Part shown: positions 30,648-39,351 of the stretch, in pieces | How positions within the stretch are numbered: the stretch's first letter is position 1 | How the letters are laid out: each line of letters starts with the position of its first letter | Origin: Opitutales bacterium UBA5694 | Lineage (GTDB): Bacteria > Verrucomicrobiota > Verrucomicrobiia > Opitutales > Opitutaceae | DNA length: 64,000 nt | Assembly: GCA_002420185.1 (NCBI GenBank) | Contig: DIHO01000009.1 | Coordinates: forward strand, 23,181-87,180 | Direction: 5' to 3' | Position numbers and translations under genes: made by a program | The notes under the pieces: generated by a model | Seen by the model: the letters and a program-made list of their open reading frames with translations, nothing else | Database searches by the model: none | What the model was told of the DNA's origin: nothing

Positions 30648-31130
30648 ATGAGACTACACAATCTTTCAAATGTCAAAGGAGCCGTTCACCGTCGCAGGCG
30701 GGTGGGCTGTGGTGAAGGTGGCGGACACGGTAAAACGTCTGGACGAGGTGGCAAAGGCCAGACGGCTCGTTCTGGTGGCGGTATCCGTATTGGATTCGAA
30801 GGCGGTCAAATGCCTATATTCCGGAAACTTCCTCGTCGTGGCTTCAACAATAAGAACTTCAAGACTTACTACGAAACGGTTAATATTGGCGAACTTGCTC
30901 GGTTAGACGAGTCTATCAATGAGGTGAATAGGGAATTCCTCGCTGCAGCGGGACTCGTCCGCATGAATTCCAATCCATTGAAGATTCTGGGTGAAGGCGA
31001 AGTGAGCAGAGCTTTAAAAATTACGGCTGATAAATTTAGTTCTTCGGCTAAAGCGAAGATAGAAAAGGCGGGAGGTGAAGCAGTTGTTCTCGAAGCTCCT
31101 GCTGAAATAGCCGCTGCAGTCAGCGAGTAA
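30648..31130 (+). CDS. rplO: 50S ribosomal protein L15
   Basis: 160 residues. RRVGCGEGGGHGKTSGRGGK and GFEGGQMPIFRKLPRRGFNN are the family signature, and the C-terminal domain is complete with an Ala/Glu-rich end. It directly follows rpsE (26 nt) with no L30 gene between. Confidence 0.98.
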   Translation: MRLHNLSNVKGAVHRRRRVGCGEGGGHGKTSGRGGKGQTARSGGGIRIGFEGGQMPIFRKLPRRGFNNKNFKTYYETVNIGELARLDESINEVNREFLAAAGLVRMNSNPLKILGEGEVSRALKITADKFSSSAKAKIEKAGGEAVVLEAPAEIAAAVSE

Positions 31131-31153
31131 TCAATCACCTAGACTGAGAAGGC

Positions 31154-32662
31154 ATGCTATCCGCATTTACCAACTGTTTGAAAATCCCTGAGCTGCGTCA
31201 GCGTATTTTTTTGACGCTCTCATTGCTTTTCATTGCTCGAATTGGGGCTAATATACCACTTCCGGGATTGGATACGCAGCCACTTCAGGCATTTTTCGCC
31301 GATCAAACCGCCCAAGGGGGTGGTAGTCTCCTTGGATTGTACAACATGTTCACAGGGGGAGCGCTACTCAAGGGGGCCGTTTTCGCTTTGGGCATTATGC
31401 CTTACATCTCCGCTTCCATTATCTTTCAATTGATGGGGGCTGTCTTTCCGGCTCTGGCTCGTCTTCAGCAAGAGGGCGAAACCGGCCGTCAAAAGCTCAA
31501 CCAGTACACGCGTTACGCCACGGTGATCATTTGCGCGGTTCAGGCCGTGCTGTTAATTCTGGCACTCGAGAATCCGGGACGACTGTTTCCGGGCTACTCG
31601 TTAGCCGAATACGGTGACATCGTAATTGTTGGAAAAACCTGGTTCCTGATCACCTCTACGGTTTTCCTTACTGCAGGGACGGTCCTTTTGATGTGGCTGG
31701 GTGAGCAAATTACAAAATCTGGAATTGGTAATGGGATATCACTTCTCATTACAGTTGGCATTCTAGCGGACTTGCCAGGAGCGGTTCAAGCGACCTATGG
31801 CTTGTTTTTCGGTCCAGTTGGAGCGGGAGAGAATCTTACCTTTGTTCACGCAGTAGGAATGATGGTTTTAGGTCTGGGTGTTACTGCTGGGCTTGTAGCA
31901 GTGATTCAAGCCGTTCGCAAAATTCCCGTTCAATACGCAAAGCGCGTGGTGGGAAGAAAAGTGTACGGTGGGCAAAGCTCCTTTATGCCGTTAAAGGTCA
32001 ATTATTCGGGAGTCATGCCCGTGATTTTCGCCTCGGCGATCCTCGCTTTCCCACAACAGATTGTCTCGCAGTTGGGAGCCTGGCTTGATCAACAATGGTT
32101 AATCAACATTGCCAACTACATGGTTCATGGGAGCGTTACTTATTACGCGATATTTGGGCTCATGATTCTCTTTTTCTCGTATTTCTGGGTTTCCGTGATG
32201 TTTCGCCCTATCCAGATCGCGGATGACTTGAAAAAGTATGGTGGATACGTTCCGGGCGTCCGTCCAGGAGCTCCGACAGCAAAGTTTTTAGATTTCATCA
32301 TGACGCGTCTGACTTTAGCGGGCTCGATCTTTCTGACCATCATTGCGATTTTCCCGGATATTCTGTTGTTCCAGGCCAATATTCCCATGCGGGTAGCTAT
32401 CTTCTTCGGGGGTACAGGTATGCTGATCACTGTCGGTGTGATGCTTGACACGATGCGCCAAATAGAAACGCATCTTTTGCAGCGCCATTACGACGGTTTT
32501 CTGAAGAAAGGGAGAATCAAGAGTCGTGGCAATACCAAGGGTCTCGATACTGGTTTGGCCGGAGCGGCGGACATGAACAATGTTGGAAAGTTGTACCTCT
32601 GGCTGCTCGGTATTTTTGCGATCGGAATCGTAGCTTGGGTATTACAATTATCATCAAATTAA
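31154..32662 (+). CDS. secY: Preprotein translocase subunit SecY
   Basis: 502 residues, longer than E. coli SecY (443). Ten transmembrane helices can be traced. The plug region near GLDTQPLQAFF, MGIMPYISASIIFQL-like helix 2 (ALGIMPYISASIIFQLMGA) and the cytoplasmic loop KIPVQYAKRVVGRKVYGG are typical. The extra length lies mainly in helices 4-7 and their loops. SecY forms the protein channel with SecE, whose gene is 25 kb upstream, and the SecA motor, whose gene is also in this window. Confidence 0.98.
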   Translation: MLSAFTNCLKIPELRQRIFLTLSLLFIARIGANIPLPGLDTQPLQAFFADQTAQGGGSLLGLYNMFTGGALLKGAVFALGIMPYISASIIFQLMGAVFPALARLQQEGETGRQKLNQYTRYATVIICAVQAVLLILALENPGRLFPGYSLAEYGDIVIVGKTWFLITSTVFLTAGTVLLMWLGEQITKSGIGNGISLLITVGILADLPGAVQATYGLFFGPVGAGENLTFVHAVGMMVLGLGVTAGLVAVIQAVRKIPVQYAKRVVGRKVYGGQSSFMPLKVNYSGVMPVIFASAILAFPQQIVSQLGAWLDQQWLINIANYMVHGSVTYYAIFGLMILFFSYFWVSVMFRPIQIADDLKKYGGYVPGVRPGAPTAKFLDFIMTRLTLAGSIFLTIIAIFPDILLFQANIPMRVAIFFGGTGMLITVGVMLDTMRQIETHLLQRHYDGFLKKGRIKSRGNTKGLDTGLAGAADMNNVGKLYLWLLGIFAIGIVAWVLQLSSN

Positions 32663-32835
32663 ATCTTTACTTTATGCTTACGAAACGTCATCACCTCACT
32701 CTTTTTCCTCCTGTGTGCCGCTTGGATGGGGACAAACTGGATCAAATCAGTCATTTGCCGTTTTTTGCATTCCTTTTCCTTTGAGACCATCGAAATCACC
32801 AATATACCTAAACATCAACAACTTGCTAAACTAAA

Positions 32836-33207
32836 ATGCCACGTATTCTAGGCGTCGACATTCCAAATAATAAGAAACTCGCATATTCGCTCCGCTACAT
32901 CTTCGGAATCGGGCCTAAGCGTGCCGATATTATTTTAGAGCAAACGGGTCTTGATCCCGACATGCGGGCTAAGGAGTTGGATGAAGAGCAGATCAACGTC
33001 ATAATGTCGAAGATCAGCGAGCTCAACTACCTGGTAGAGGGCGATTTACGTCGCGATTATGCGGCCAACATGAAACGCCTTCAGGCTATCAATTGCTATC
33101 GTGGCCTCCGCCACCGTAGGGGTCTTCCAGTAAGAGGGCAACGCACCAAGACAAACGCTCGTACACGCAAAGGTAAGACAGCCAGTGTTGGTGGTCTCCG
33201 CAAGTAA
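32836..33207 (+). CDS. rpsM: 30S ribosomal protein S13
   Basis: 123 residues. ARILGVDIPNNKK-type start (PRILGVDIPNNKKLAYSLRY), IFGIGPKRADIILEQTG and the C-terminal RHRRGLPVRGQRTKTNARTR are diagnostic. S13 contacts P-site tRNA. It is 173 nt after secY; infA and rpmJ, often found in this gap, are not there. The leader has no Shine-Dalgarno sequence. Confidence 0.99.
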   Translation: MPRILGVDIPNNKKLAYSLRYIFGIGPKRADIILEQTGLDPDMRAKELDEEQINVIMSKISELNYLVEGDLRRDYAANMKRLQAINCYRGLRHRRGLPVRGQRTKTNARTRKGKTASVGGLRK

Positions 33208-33226
33208 TTTTTGAAAGCGAATTAAA

Positions 33227-33838
33227 ATGGCTGAAGAAGAAGTTCAACCCGAAGAGGAAAAGAAGGTAGCGAAGGCTCCGGAAGCGGAAGTGCCCGTGGA
33301 GGAAAATGCGGTGCCATCCTCAAAAAAAGAAACCCCCAAAGAGACTGCGGAGGTGGCTGAGGAAGGCGAAGAGGTTCCCAAGGAAGAGGAGGAACTTGCT
33401 CCAGGTGGCGTGAAAAAGCAGCCAACTGCTCAGGATTTGCTCAAGGAAGAAATTGGAGAGCTCAAAATTCGCAAAGCGAAGGGTAGTAAGAATGTTACTA
33501 CTGGAATCGCCAAAGTGAGTGCAACTTTCAATAATACCATCGTTACGATTACAGATACCAAAGGTAATACCATTTCGTGGGCGAGTGCGGGTAAGATGAA
33601 TTTTCGAGGATCACGCAAGTCTACCGCATACGCGGCTCAGGTCGTTACGCAAAACGCGGCGAAAGCAGCAATGTCTCATGGGCTGAAGGAAGTGATCATT
33701 CACGTTAAAGGTCCGGGAATGGGTCGCGATTCTGCAATTCGAGCGTTCCAATCACTCGGCCTTGAAATCGCTTCTATCGTGGATACCACTCCGATTCCTC
33801 ATAATGGGTGTCGACCGCCAAAGCGCCGACGTGTTTAG
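33227..33838 (+). CDS. rpsK: 30S ribosomal protein S11 with acidic N-terminal extension
   Basis: 203 residues against about 129. The S11 core begins near residue 84 with KNVTTGIAKVSATFNNTIVT and continues with GSRKSTAYAAQ and the C-terminal TPIPHNGCRPPKRRRV. The first 80 or so residues are low-complexity and very rich in Glu, Lys, Pro and Ala (MAEEEVQPEEEKKVAKAPEA and onwards). The ATG at 33227 is well placed 19 nt after rpsM, and no Met occurs between residue 1 and the core, so the extension should be translated. Confidence 0.96.
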   Translation: MAEEEVQPEEEKKVAKAPEAEVPVEENAVPSSKKETPKETAEVAEEGEEVPKEEEELAPGGVKKQPTAQDLLKEEIGELKIRKAKGSKNVTTGIAKVSATFNNTIVTITDTKGNTISWASAGKMNFRGSRKSTAYAAQVVTQNAAKAAMSHGLKEVIIHVKGPGMGRDSAIRAFQSLGLEIASIVDTTPIPHNGCRPPKRRRV

Positions 33839-33885
33839 TGACCGAATCGGCGAATTTTAATTTATTAACTTCATATACAAGATCC

Positions 33886-34497
33886 ATGGCTCGCTACACC
33901 GGTCCAACAGTCAAAATCAGCAGACGTTTTGGTCAGCCTATTTTCGGCAACCACAAATCATTGGAGAAGCGTGCTTATCCTCCAGGTCAGCACGGTCCTC
34001 GCCTTCGCCGTAAACAATCTGAGTACTCGATCGGTTTAAGCGAAAAGCAAAAGCTTCGTTTCATGTATGGCCTGATGGAAAAGCAGTTCCGCCGCACGTT
34101 CGATCGTGCAAAAGGACAACGAGGTGTAACGGGTACTATCTTTCTTCAACTTTTGGAAACGCGTTTAGACAGCGTGGTTTACTTGCTCGGCTACACGAAA
34201 TCTCGCCAAGCAGCCCGACAGTTCGTAAACCACGGTCATATTCGTGTTAACGGGCAGAAAGTAGATATTCCAAGCTTTCAAGTGAAGCCAGGAGACGAGG
34301 TTGAGGTTCGCAACGGAACATCTTCCCGCCAGTTGGCGACTCGTAATTTGGAAGCAACTCGTCTTCGTAATGTGCCGGACTGGATGACTCGCAATGATGA
34401 GGCGTTCAGGGGTGTAGTAAGTCGCCTTCCAGCTCGAGAAGAAATGGAACCAGCCATCAATGAACAGCTCATTGTAGAATTCTACAGTCGCTTCTAA
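33886..34497 (+). CDS. rpsD: 30S ribosomal protein S4
   Basis: 203 residues starting MARYTGPTVKISRRFGQPIF; in-frame upstream starts overlap rpsK. The S4 RNA-binding domain has LETRLDSVVYLLGYTKSRQA and VNHGHIRVNGQKVDIPSF. S4 starts 30S assembly and guards mRNA entry. It has no zinc-site cysteines, so it is the zinc-free type. The leader is A/T-rich without a Shine-Dalgarno sequence. Confidence 0.98.
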   Translation: MARYTGPTVKISRRFGQPIFGNHKSLEKRAYPPGQHGPRLRRKQSEYSIGLSEKQKLRFMYGLMEKQFRRTFDRAKGQRGVTGTIFLQLLETRLDSVVYLLGYTKSRQAARQFVNHGHIRVNGQKVDIPSFQVKPGDEVEVRNGTSSRQLATRNLEATRLRNVPDWMTRNDEAFRGVVSRLPAREEMEPAINEQLIVEFYSRF

Positions 34498-34559
34498 TCA
34501 CTTTTTAAGTACCAGTTTCTCACTAATCCCGCTAAGCCGTACTCAGACCATACCGCGAA

Positions 34560-35561
34560 ATGCCAAAACGTATCGGAAAGTTCGAACTCCCTAATCGTCT
34601 CGTAAAAGTTGAGGAAGGTTCCTCGACTACATATGCCAAGTTTATTGCCGAGCCCTTCGAGGCTGGATATGGTCATACCATTGGTAATTCCTTGAGACGT
34701 GTATTGTTAAGCTCTATAGAAGGAGCGGGCATCACATCCATTAAGATTGATGGCGTTAGCCACGAATTTCAGAGCGTTGATGGAATTGTCGAAGACGTAA
34801 CCGACATCGTTTTGAATCTAAAGCGGATTTTGCTGATCTGTCATAATCGGGAAGGAGCGAAGTTGATGATCAACGTCAACCGCTCAGGCCCAATTACCGC
34901 TGCCGATATTCAAGCTGATCATAATGTAGAGATCGTAAATCCCGACCAAGTCATTTGTACTTTGGATCGCGAAATGCAATTCACTGCTGAGCTTGAAATC
35001 GGAGTAGGACGGGGTTATTGTCCAGGGGAAGAAAACAAGAATGAGGAACAACCAATTGGCGTAATCCCAATTGATACGCTGTACAGTCCCGTTAGTCTTG
35101 TGAAGTATTCGGTCGAAGCGACTCGTGTGGGACAGATCACTGACTACGACAAGTTGATCTTAGAAATTTGGACAGATGGACGAATGACTCCAGATGACGC
35201 GCTCAAACAGTCAGGAGCCATCCTCAAGCATCACCTCGATGTGTTCGACAATGTGTCAGACGAGAATTACGAATTCGAAGACGAGGGAGCAGAAGTAAGC
35301 GAAGAGCAGAACAAGCTCCGTAAGCTCCTTAACATGAGTGTCAATGAGATCGAGCTCTCGGTTCGTGCCGCAAATTGCTTGAACAACGCGAACATTACAA
35401 CGGTAGGCGAGCTTGCCATGAAGAGTGAGCAGGAAATGCTCAAGTACCGTAACTTCGGAAAGAAATCTCTAAACGAAATTAAAGATAAACTAGAATCGCT
35501 CGGCCTTTCTTTAGGCATGAAATTCGACGAGCGCCTTCTTGATATGAAGAAGGAGCTATAA
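34560..35561 (+). CDS. rpoA: DNA-directed RNA polymerase subunit alpha
   Basis: 333 residues. The N-terminal assembly domain has AEPFEAGYGHTIGNSLRRVL and LLSSIEGAGITSIKIDGV. The C-terminal domain that binds UP elements and activators begins near residue 255 and ends with FGKKSLNEIKDKLESLGLSL. It is in the standard rpsM-rpsK-rpsD-rpoA-rplQ order. Confidence 0.99.
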   Translation: MPKRIGKFELPNRLVKVEEGSSTTYAKFIAEPFEAGYGHTIGNSLRRVLLSSIEGAGITSIKIDGVSHEFQSVDGIVEDVTDIVLNLKRILLICHNREGAKLMINVNRSGPITAADIQADHNVEIVNPDQVICTLDREMQFTAELEIGVGRGYCPGEENKNEEQPIGVIPIDTLYSPVSLVKYSVEATRVGQITDYDKLILEIWTDGRMTPDDALKQSGAILKHHLDVFDNVSDENYEFEDEGAEVSEEQNKLRKLLNMSVNEIELSVRAANCLNNANITTVGELAMKSEQEMLKYRNFGKKSLNEIKDKLESLGLSLGMKFDERLLDMKKEL

Positions 35562-35599
35562 TCGTAAAGGGTTACAACTTAAGGAAAATTATTTAGGCC

Positions 35600-36229
35600 A
35601 TGCGTCACCGCAAGCATAGCAATCAACTGGGAGTCAAGAAGGAGCATCGTGAAGCTCTTCTAGCTAATCTTTCAAATGCTCTCATCACTCATGGGAAGAT
35701 AAAGACGACTCTAAAGAAAGCGAAGGCACTCCGCCCCTTCGTGGAAAAAGTGATTACGCTTGCGAAGAAAGGAAGCCTTCACAATCGGCGTTTAGCTATT
35801 GCACGGGTTCGCGACACCGGTGTGGTGCACGAGCTCTTTGAAGAGAAAGTCGAGCAATTCCGTGACCGAAATGGTGGGTACACCCGTATCTACAAGCTGG
35901 GCCCGCGCCGTGGAGACGCGGCAGAAATGGCTCTAATCGAACTCATCGATGGGGACGACGAAGGTTACGGTAAAAAGAGTAAACCAAAGTCAAAAGCGAA
36001 AAAAAAATCGATAGTTGCAGTCGAGGAAACTGAAGTGACTGAGAAAACGGCGGTTGCGGAGGAGAATGACGGTGCTGCCGAGGAAGATTCGGTAGCGGAA
36101 GAGAATTCTGTTGTTGCGGAGGAAGCGTTGGCTTCGGAAGTCACCGATGAAGTGGTTGGGGAGACCAAGGCGGATACCTCGGATGATGTCGAAGGAGGAG
36201 AGGAAGGTGAAGGAGAGAAAAAGGGCTGA
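35600..36229 (+). CDS. rplQ: 50S ribosomal protein L17 with long acidic C-terminal tail
   Basis: 209 residues against about 120-130. The core, to about residue 118, reads MRHRKHSNQLGVKKEHREAL with KIKTTLKKAKALRPFVEKVI and YTRIYKLGPRRGDAAEMALI. After a short basic linker (KKSKPKSKAKKKS) comes a tail of about 75 residues dominated by Glu, Ala, Val and Asp, with repeated VAEE-type units. A weak terminator follows, closing the ribosomal cluster. Confidence 0.97.
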   Translation: MRHRKHSNQLGVKKEHREALLANLSNALITHGKIKTTLKKAKALRPFVEKVITLAKKGSLHNRRLAIARVRDTGVVHELFEEKVEQFRDRNGGYTRIYKLGPRRGDAAEMALIELIDGDDEGYGKKSKPKSKAKKKSIVAVEETEVTEKTAVAEENDGAAEEDSVAEENSVVAEEALASEVTDEVVGETKADTSDDVEGGEEGEGEKKG

Positions 36230-36259
36230 CTCCTTCTCTTCAATCACTTTAGTTTATGG

Positions 36260-36294
36260 TGCGTTTTTCGATTTGAGGAACGCATTTTATATTT
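36260..36294 (+). terminator. Weak terminator after rplQ
   Basis: TGCGTT pairs with AACGCA around a 13-base loop and is followed by TTTTATATTT. The stem is short, so this is a moderate candidate for the end of the alpha operon. Confidence 0.45.
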
Positions 36295-36303
36295 GAAGTT
36301 GGT

Positions 36304-36537
36304 ATGCAAGCGTTAACCTTTTTGTTGATAGTCTACTCTGGATCGGCTTTAGTTGGGTTATCTCTTCTCTGGTTTTTCTACGATGGGAGAGACAAGTGTA
36401 GTTTTGAGGCGAACCGCCGACGAAAGGTCTTTCATTGTGTTAGATGTGGTAATCTGTACTCTGTAAGAAAAGGTGATGTTTCCACTGGTGAACCATGTCC
36501 GGAATGCGAGTACAATAATTACGAACTTTCGTTCTAG
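36304..36537 (+). CDS. Small membrane protein with a zinc ribbon
   Basis: 77 residues, not recognised by name. An N-terminal transmembrane helix (about residues 4-26) is followed by a basic stretch and a four-cysteine zinc ribbon: HCVRCGNLY (C-x2-C) and PCPECEYNN (C-x2-C) about 20 residues apart. It should sit on the inner face of the membrane with the ribbon in the cytoplasm. It follows rplQ by 74 nt. Codon use and the tidy motif argue for a real gene. Confidence 0.65.
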   Translation: MQALTFLLIVYSGSALVGLSLLWFFYDGRDKCSFEANRRRKVFHCVRCGNLYSVRKGDVSTGEPCPECEYNNYELSF

Positions 36538-36938
36538 GCTTCAATCGGCGTAAACACTCCTTGAATTCGGAAGTTTGATAGGGATCGAATCCAGCGTTGT
36601 TGGCTATTTTATCTTACGTTCAATCGTCTAAAGGTCGAGGTGGGGTTGTATCCGGGCAGAGGGGATAAGGGTGGCTCAGAAAGATGACTCGAACCAGTAG
36701 GTTGTCTGCTCTTTTTAGAATCCACGGATCATGAAAAAGAGCCTTCTTTGGCGCCCGGTCTTGATTCTTACATTTTCTACAACATTGATCCGTCTCTTCC
36801 GAAGAATGCGAATTCTGGACAATCTGGCGGATTACGGGGTTTTCTTGAGCAACGAGGTCAAACCATTCGTTTAGTGAATTCCCTTTAAAAGTGAGTGACA
36901 CTGCTGGCGATCAAGTGGTTAAATCAACTTCTTTCTAT
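36538..36938. other. 401-nt spacer before guaA with no convincing gene
   Basis: A 47-codon plus-strand frame (36731-36874) and a longer minus-strand frame overlap here, but neither resembles a known protein or has a Shine-Dalgarno sequence. No tRNA cloverleaf, terminator or clear promoter was found. The region must contain the guaA leader. Confidence 0.4.
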
Positions 36939-38480
36939 ATGAAGCATCAAACCATAGCGGTTCTAGATTTTGGATCCCAATACACTCAGGTTATAGCTCG
37001 CCGCATACGTGAATGTTCCGTCTACTCCAAGATTTATCACTACAAGGCATCGGCTAAACAGCTAAAGAAAGACAATGTCGTAGGGATTATCCTCTCGGGA
37101 GGACCGGAAAGCGTGTTGTCCAAAGGATCTCCTCGGCCTGATAAGAAGGTTTTTGAACTAGGGGTTCCCGTTCTTGGAATCTGCTATGGGGTACAGCTCT
37201 TGGCACACATGCTCGGTGGAAAAGTCGAAAAGAGCCATGCTCGCGAGTACGGACATGGGGAATTGAAAATTAAAAGAAAGGGAAGCCTTTTCCGAGGATT
37301 ACCAAGCGTCTTGCGCGTATGGAACTCTCATGGAGATCGCTTAGTGAAGCTGCCAAAAGGATTCCGGGCCGTTGCGTCTACTGAGAACTCAGGATTTGCC
37401 GGGATCGTTGATGAAAAGCGCAGGTTTCACGGTATTCAATTTCACCCAGAAGTTCACCATACGGAAGGAGGACTGAATATCCTGGAAAACTTCCTGAGAA
37501 AGATTTGCGGCTGCCGAGCGGATTGGTCGATGGCCTCTCTTGCCGAAGAATCCATCGCTAACATTCGGAAAAAAGTTGGCAAGGACCGCGTCTTGTTGGG
37601 CTTGAGCGGTGGGGTTGATTCATCTGTAGCTGCTGCCCTAATACACAAAGCCGTCGGTAGGCAGTTGACGTGTGTGTTTGTGGACAACGGGTTACTCCGC
37701 CTTAATGAGCGCGAATTGGTAGTGGATCTCTACAAGCGCCACTTCAACATGGATGTCCGGGTTGCGAGGGCTGGGAGCAAATTCCTAAAACGGCTAAAGG
37801 GTGTGTCCGATCCGGAAAGAAAACGAAAGATAATTGGGAATACGTTCGTTGAAGTTTTCCAAGATTCTCTGAAGAGGATTGGAGACTCCAGATTCCTTGC
37901 CCAAGGTACACTCTACCCAGATGTTATCGAAAGCGTGTCGATAGATGGCAATCCGGCTGCCACGATCAAGAGCCATCACAATGTTGGCGGCTTGCCTAAA
38001 AATATGAAATTTGAGCTTCTTGAGCCCTTGCGCCAGTTGTTCAAAGACGAGGTTCGTGCTTTAGGAGCTGAGTTGGGATTGCCGAAAGAGGTCGTTTGGC
38101 GCCAACCGTTCCCGGGTCCCGGACTGGGGGTTCGAGTGTTGGGTAGCATATCCAGGCACAAGCTTGACGTTCTACGGAAAGCGGATGCGATACTGCATGA
38201 AGAGATGATGGCGTCGGATCTCTATTTTAAAGTGTGGCAGTCTTTCTGTGTATTCCTGCCTGTTCGCACCGTGGGTGTGATGGGGGATGAGCGCACCTAT
38301 GAAAATGTGATTGCGGTGAGAGTGGTTGAGAGCAAAGACGCGATGACTGCCGATTGGGTGAGGGTGCCTTACGAAGTGCTTCAGCGGGTTTCTAACCGAA
38401 TTATTAACGAAGTTTCTGGCGTGAATCGTGTAGTTTACGACATAAGTTCCAAACCTCCTGGAACAATTGAATGGGAATAG
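36939..38480 (+). CDS. guaA: GMP synthase (glutamine-hydrolysing)
   Basis: 513 residues from this ATG; a GTG at 36891 would add 16. The enzyme converts XMP, ATP and glutamine to GMP. The N-terminal amidotransferase has GGPESV, the nucleophile Cys in GICYGVQLL, and FHPEVHHTEGG. The synthetase part has the PP-loop GLSGGVDSSVAA and FPGPGLGVRV, and the C-terminus ends KPPGTIEWE, the family's typical end. It stands alone, without guaB. Confidence 0.98.
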   Translation: MKHQTIAVLDFGSQYTQVIARRIRECSVYSKIYHYKASAKQLKKDNVVGIILSGGPESVLSKGSPRPDKKVFELGVPVLGICYGVQLLAHMLGGKVEKSHAREYGHGELKIKRKGSLFRGLPSVLRVWNSHGDRLVKLPKGFRAVASTENSGFAGIVDEKRRFHGIQFHPEVHHTEGGLNILENFLRKICGCRADWSMASLAEESIANIRKKVGKDRVLLGLSGGVDSSVAAALIHKAVGRQLTCVFVDNGLLRLNERELVVDLYKRHFNMDVRVARAGSKFLKRLKGVSDPERKRKIIGNTFVEVFQDSLKRIGDSRFLAQGTLYPDVIESVSIDGNPAATIKSHHNVGGLPKNMKFELLEPLRQLFKDEVRALGAELGLPKEVVWRQPFPGPGLGVRVLGSISRHKLDVLRKADAILHEEMMASDLYFKVWQSFCVFLPVRTVGVMGDERTYENVIAVRVVESKDAMTADWVRVPYEVLQRVSNRIINEVSGVNRVVYDISSKPPGTIEWE

Positions 38481-38510
38481 GCGTCAGTTTGAGACTCTTA
38501 CAATATCACT

Positions 38511-39257
38511 ATGAAAACTAAACGATTAACCCTGGCCGCTCTCGCGGCTTCTATCCTGTTAAGCTCAATAGCGTTCGGAGCTGAATCCGATGAAGAAATC
38601 ATCGAAGAAACGATCAAATTGGCACGGTCTTATTTAGGTGACAGTAACCAGTTGGACTCGATTACCAGTATTCATTACAAAGGCTCTCTGCTCTATAGCT
38701 CGGGGGATTTGGGTACGATAGAGATGGTCTACCAGAAACCCATGAAGCAGCGTATGGTCGCGGTGATCGGAGACAGGAAAGAGATATCGGTTTTAAACAA
38801 CTCAGAAGGCTGGACCACTTTCGAAAGAGTTATTGATTCAGTCCCTCTGAGTATGGAGATATTTGACCCGATCCGAATTCTTATCATGCAGGCGAGCGTT
38901 CGGGAGGCTTTTGGCTTTTTCAAGAAGCCGAACGTCCGCAATGGAGAAATCATCTACGAAGGCAAGGAGATGGTCAAAGGCCATGAATGTATCGTTTTGA
39001 CTTATCATCATGGAGACGGAATTGCCTTTCAGCGCTATATCGACGCGGAAACAGGGCAAGTTCGCAGAACCCTCGATAGTAAAGGTGTGGAGTACTTCGA
39101 AGAAGGTGAAATAGTGGTAGAAGGAATCCGCTTTCCCAAGAAGATGGTGAGCACGTTCTCAACTGCCATTGGAAGCCAGACTATGGAATTTGCATACACG
39201 TCAGTGAAGATAAACAAGAATCTGCCTGAATCGGATTTCATAATGCCTCTGCCATAG
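38511..39257 (+). CDS. Secreted LolA-like/outer-membrane-lipoprotein-sorting-type protein
   Basis: 248 residues. A Sec signal peptide (about 1-23, cleavage near AFGA-ES) precedes a domain of long beta strands. Runs such as GTIEMVYQKPMKQRMVAVIG, CIVLTYHHGDGIAFQRYIDA and TGQVRRTLDSKGVEYFEEG resemble the LolA/LppX/RseB fold, which binds lipids or lipoproteins. It follows guaA by 30 nt and may share its transcript. Family membership is by pattern only; substrate unknown. Confidence 0.6.
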   Translation: MKTKRLTLAALAASILLSSIAFGAESDEEIIEETIKLARSYLGDSNQLDSITSIHYKGSLLYSSGDLGTIEMVYQKPMKQRMVAVIGDRKEISVLNNSEGWTTFERVIDSVPLSMEIFDPIRILIMQASVREAFGFFKKPNVRNGEIIYEGKEMVKGHECIVLTYHHGDGIAFQRYIDAETGQVRRTLDSKGVEYFEEGEIVVEGIRFPKKMVSTFSTAIGSQTMEFAYTSVKINKNLPESDFIMPLP

Positions 39258-39351
39258 GATTCGTTCGTGCTTGGAGATTCCTTTAGGGATTGATACTTTA
39301 AAATTACATTTATCTTTGCCAAGCACGTGAGGCTCTTCCATTAGTGGCGGG

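Noticed and set aside
32674..32784. 36-codon frame in the secY-rpsM gap as a possible rpmJ
   Set aside because: It lacks the Cys/His zinc pattern and the basic composition of L36.
36620..36901. 93-codon minus-strand frame before guaA
   Set aside because: No family resemblance, no Shine-Dalgarno sequence and it overlaps the guaA leader; a short plus-strand frame there (36731-36874) is equally unsupported.
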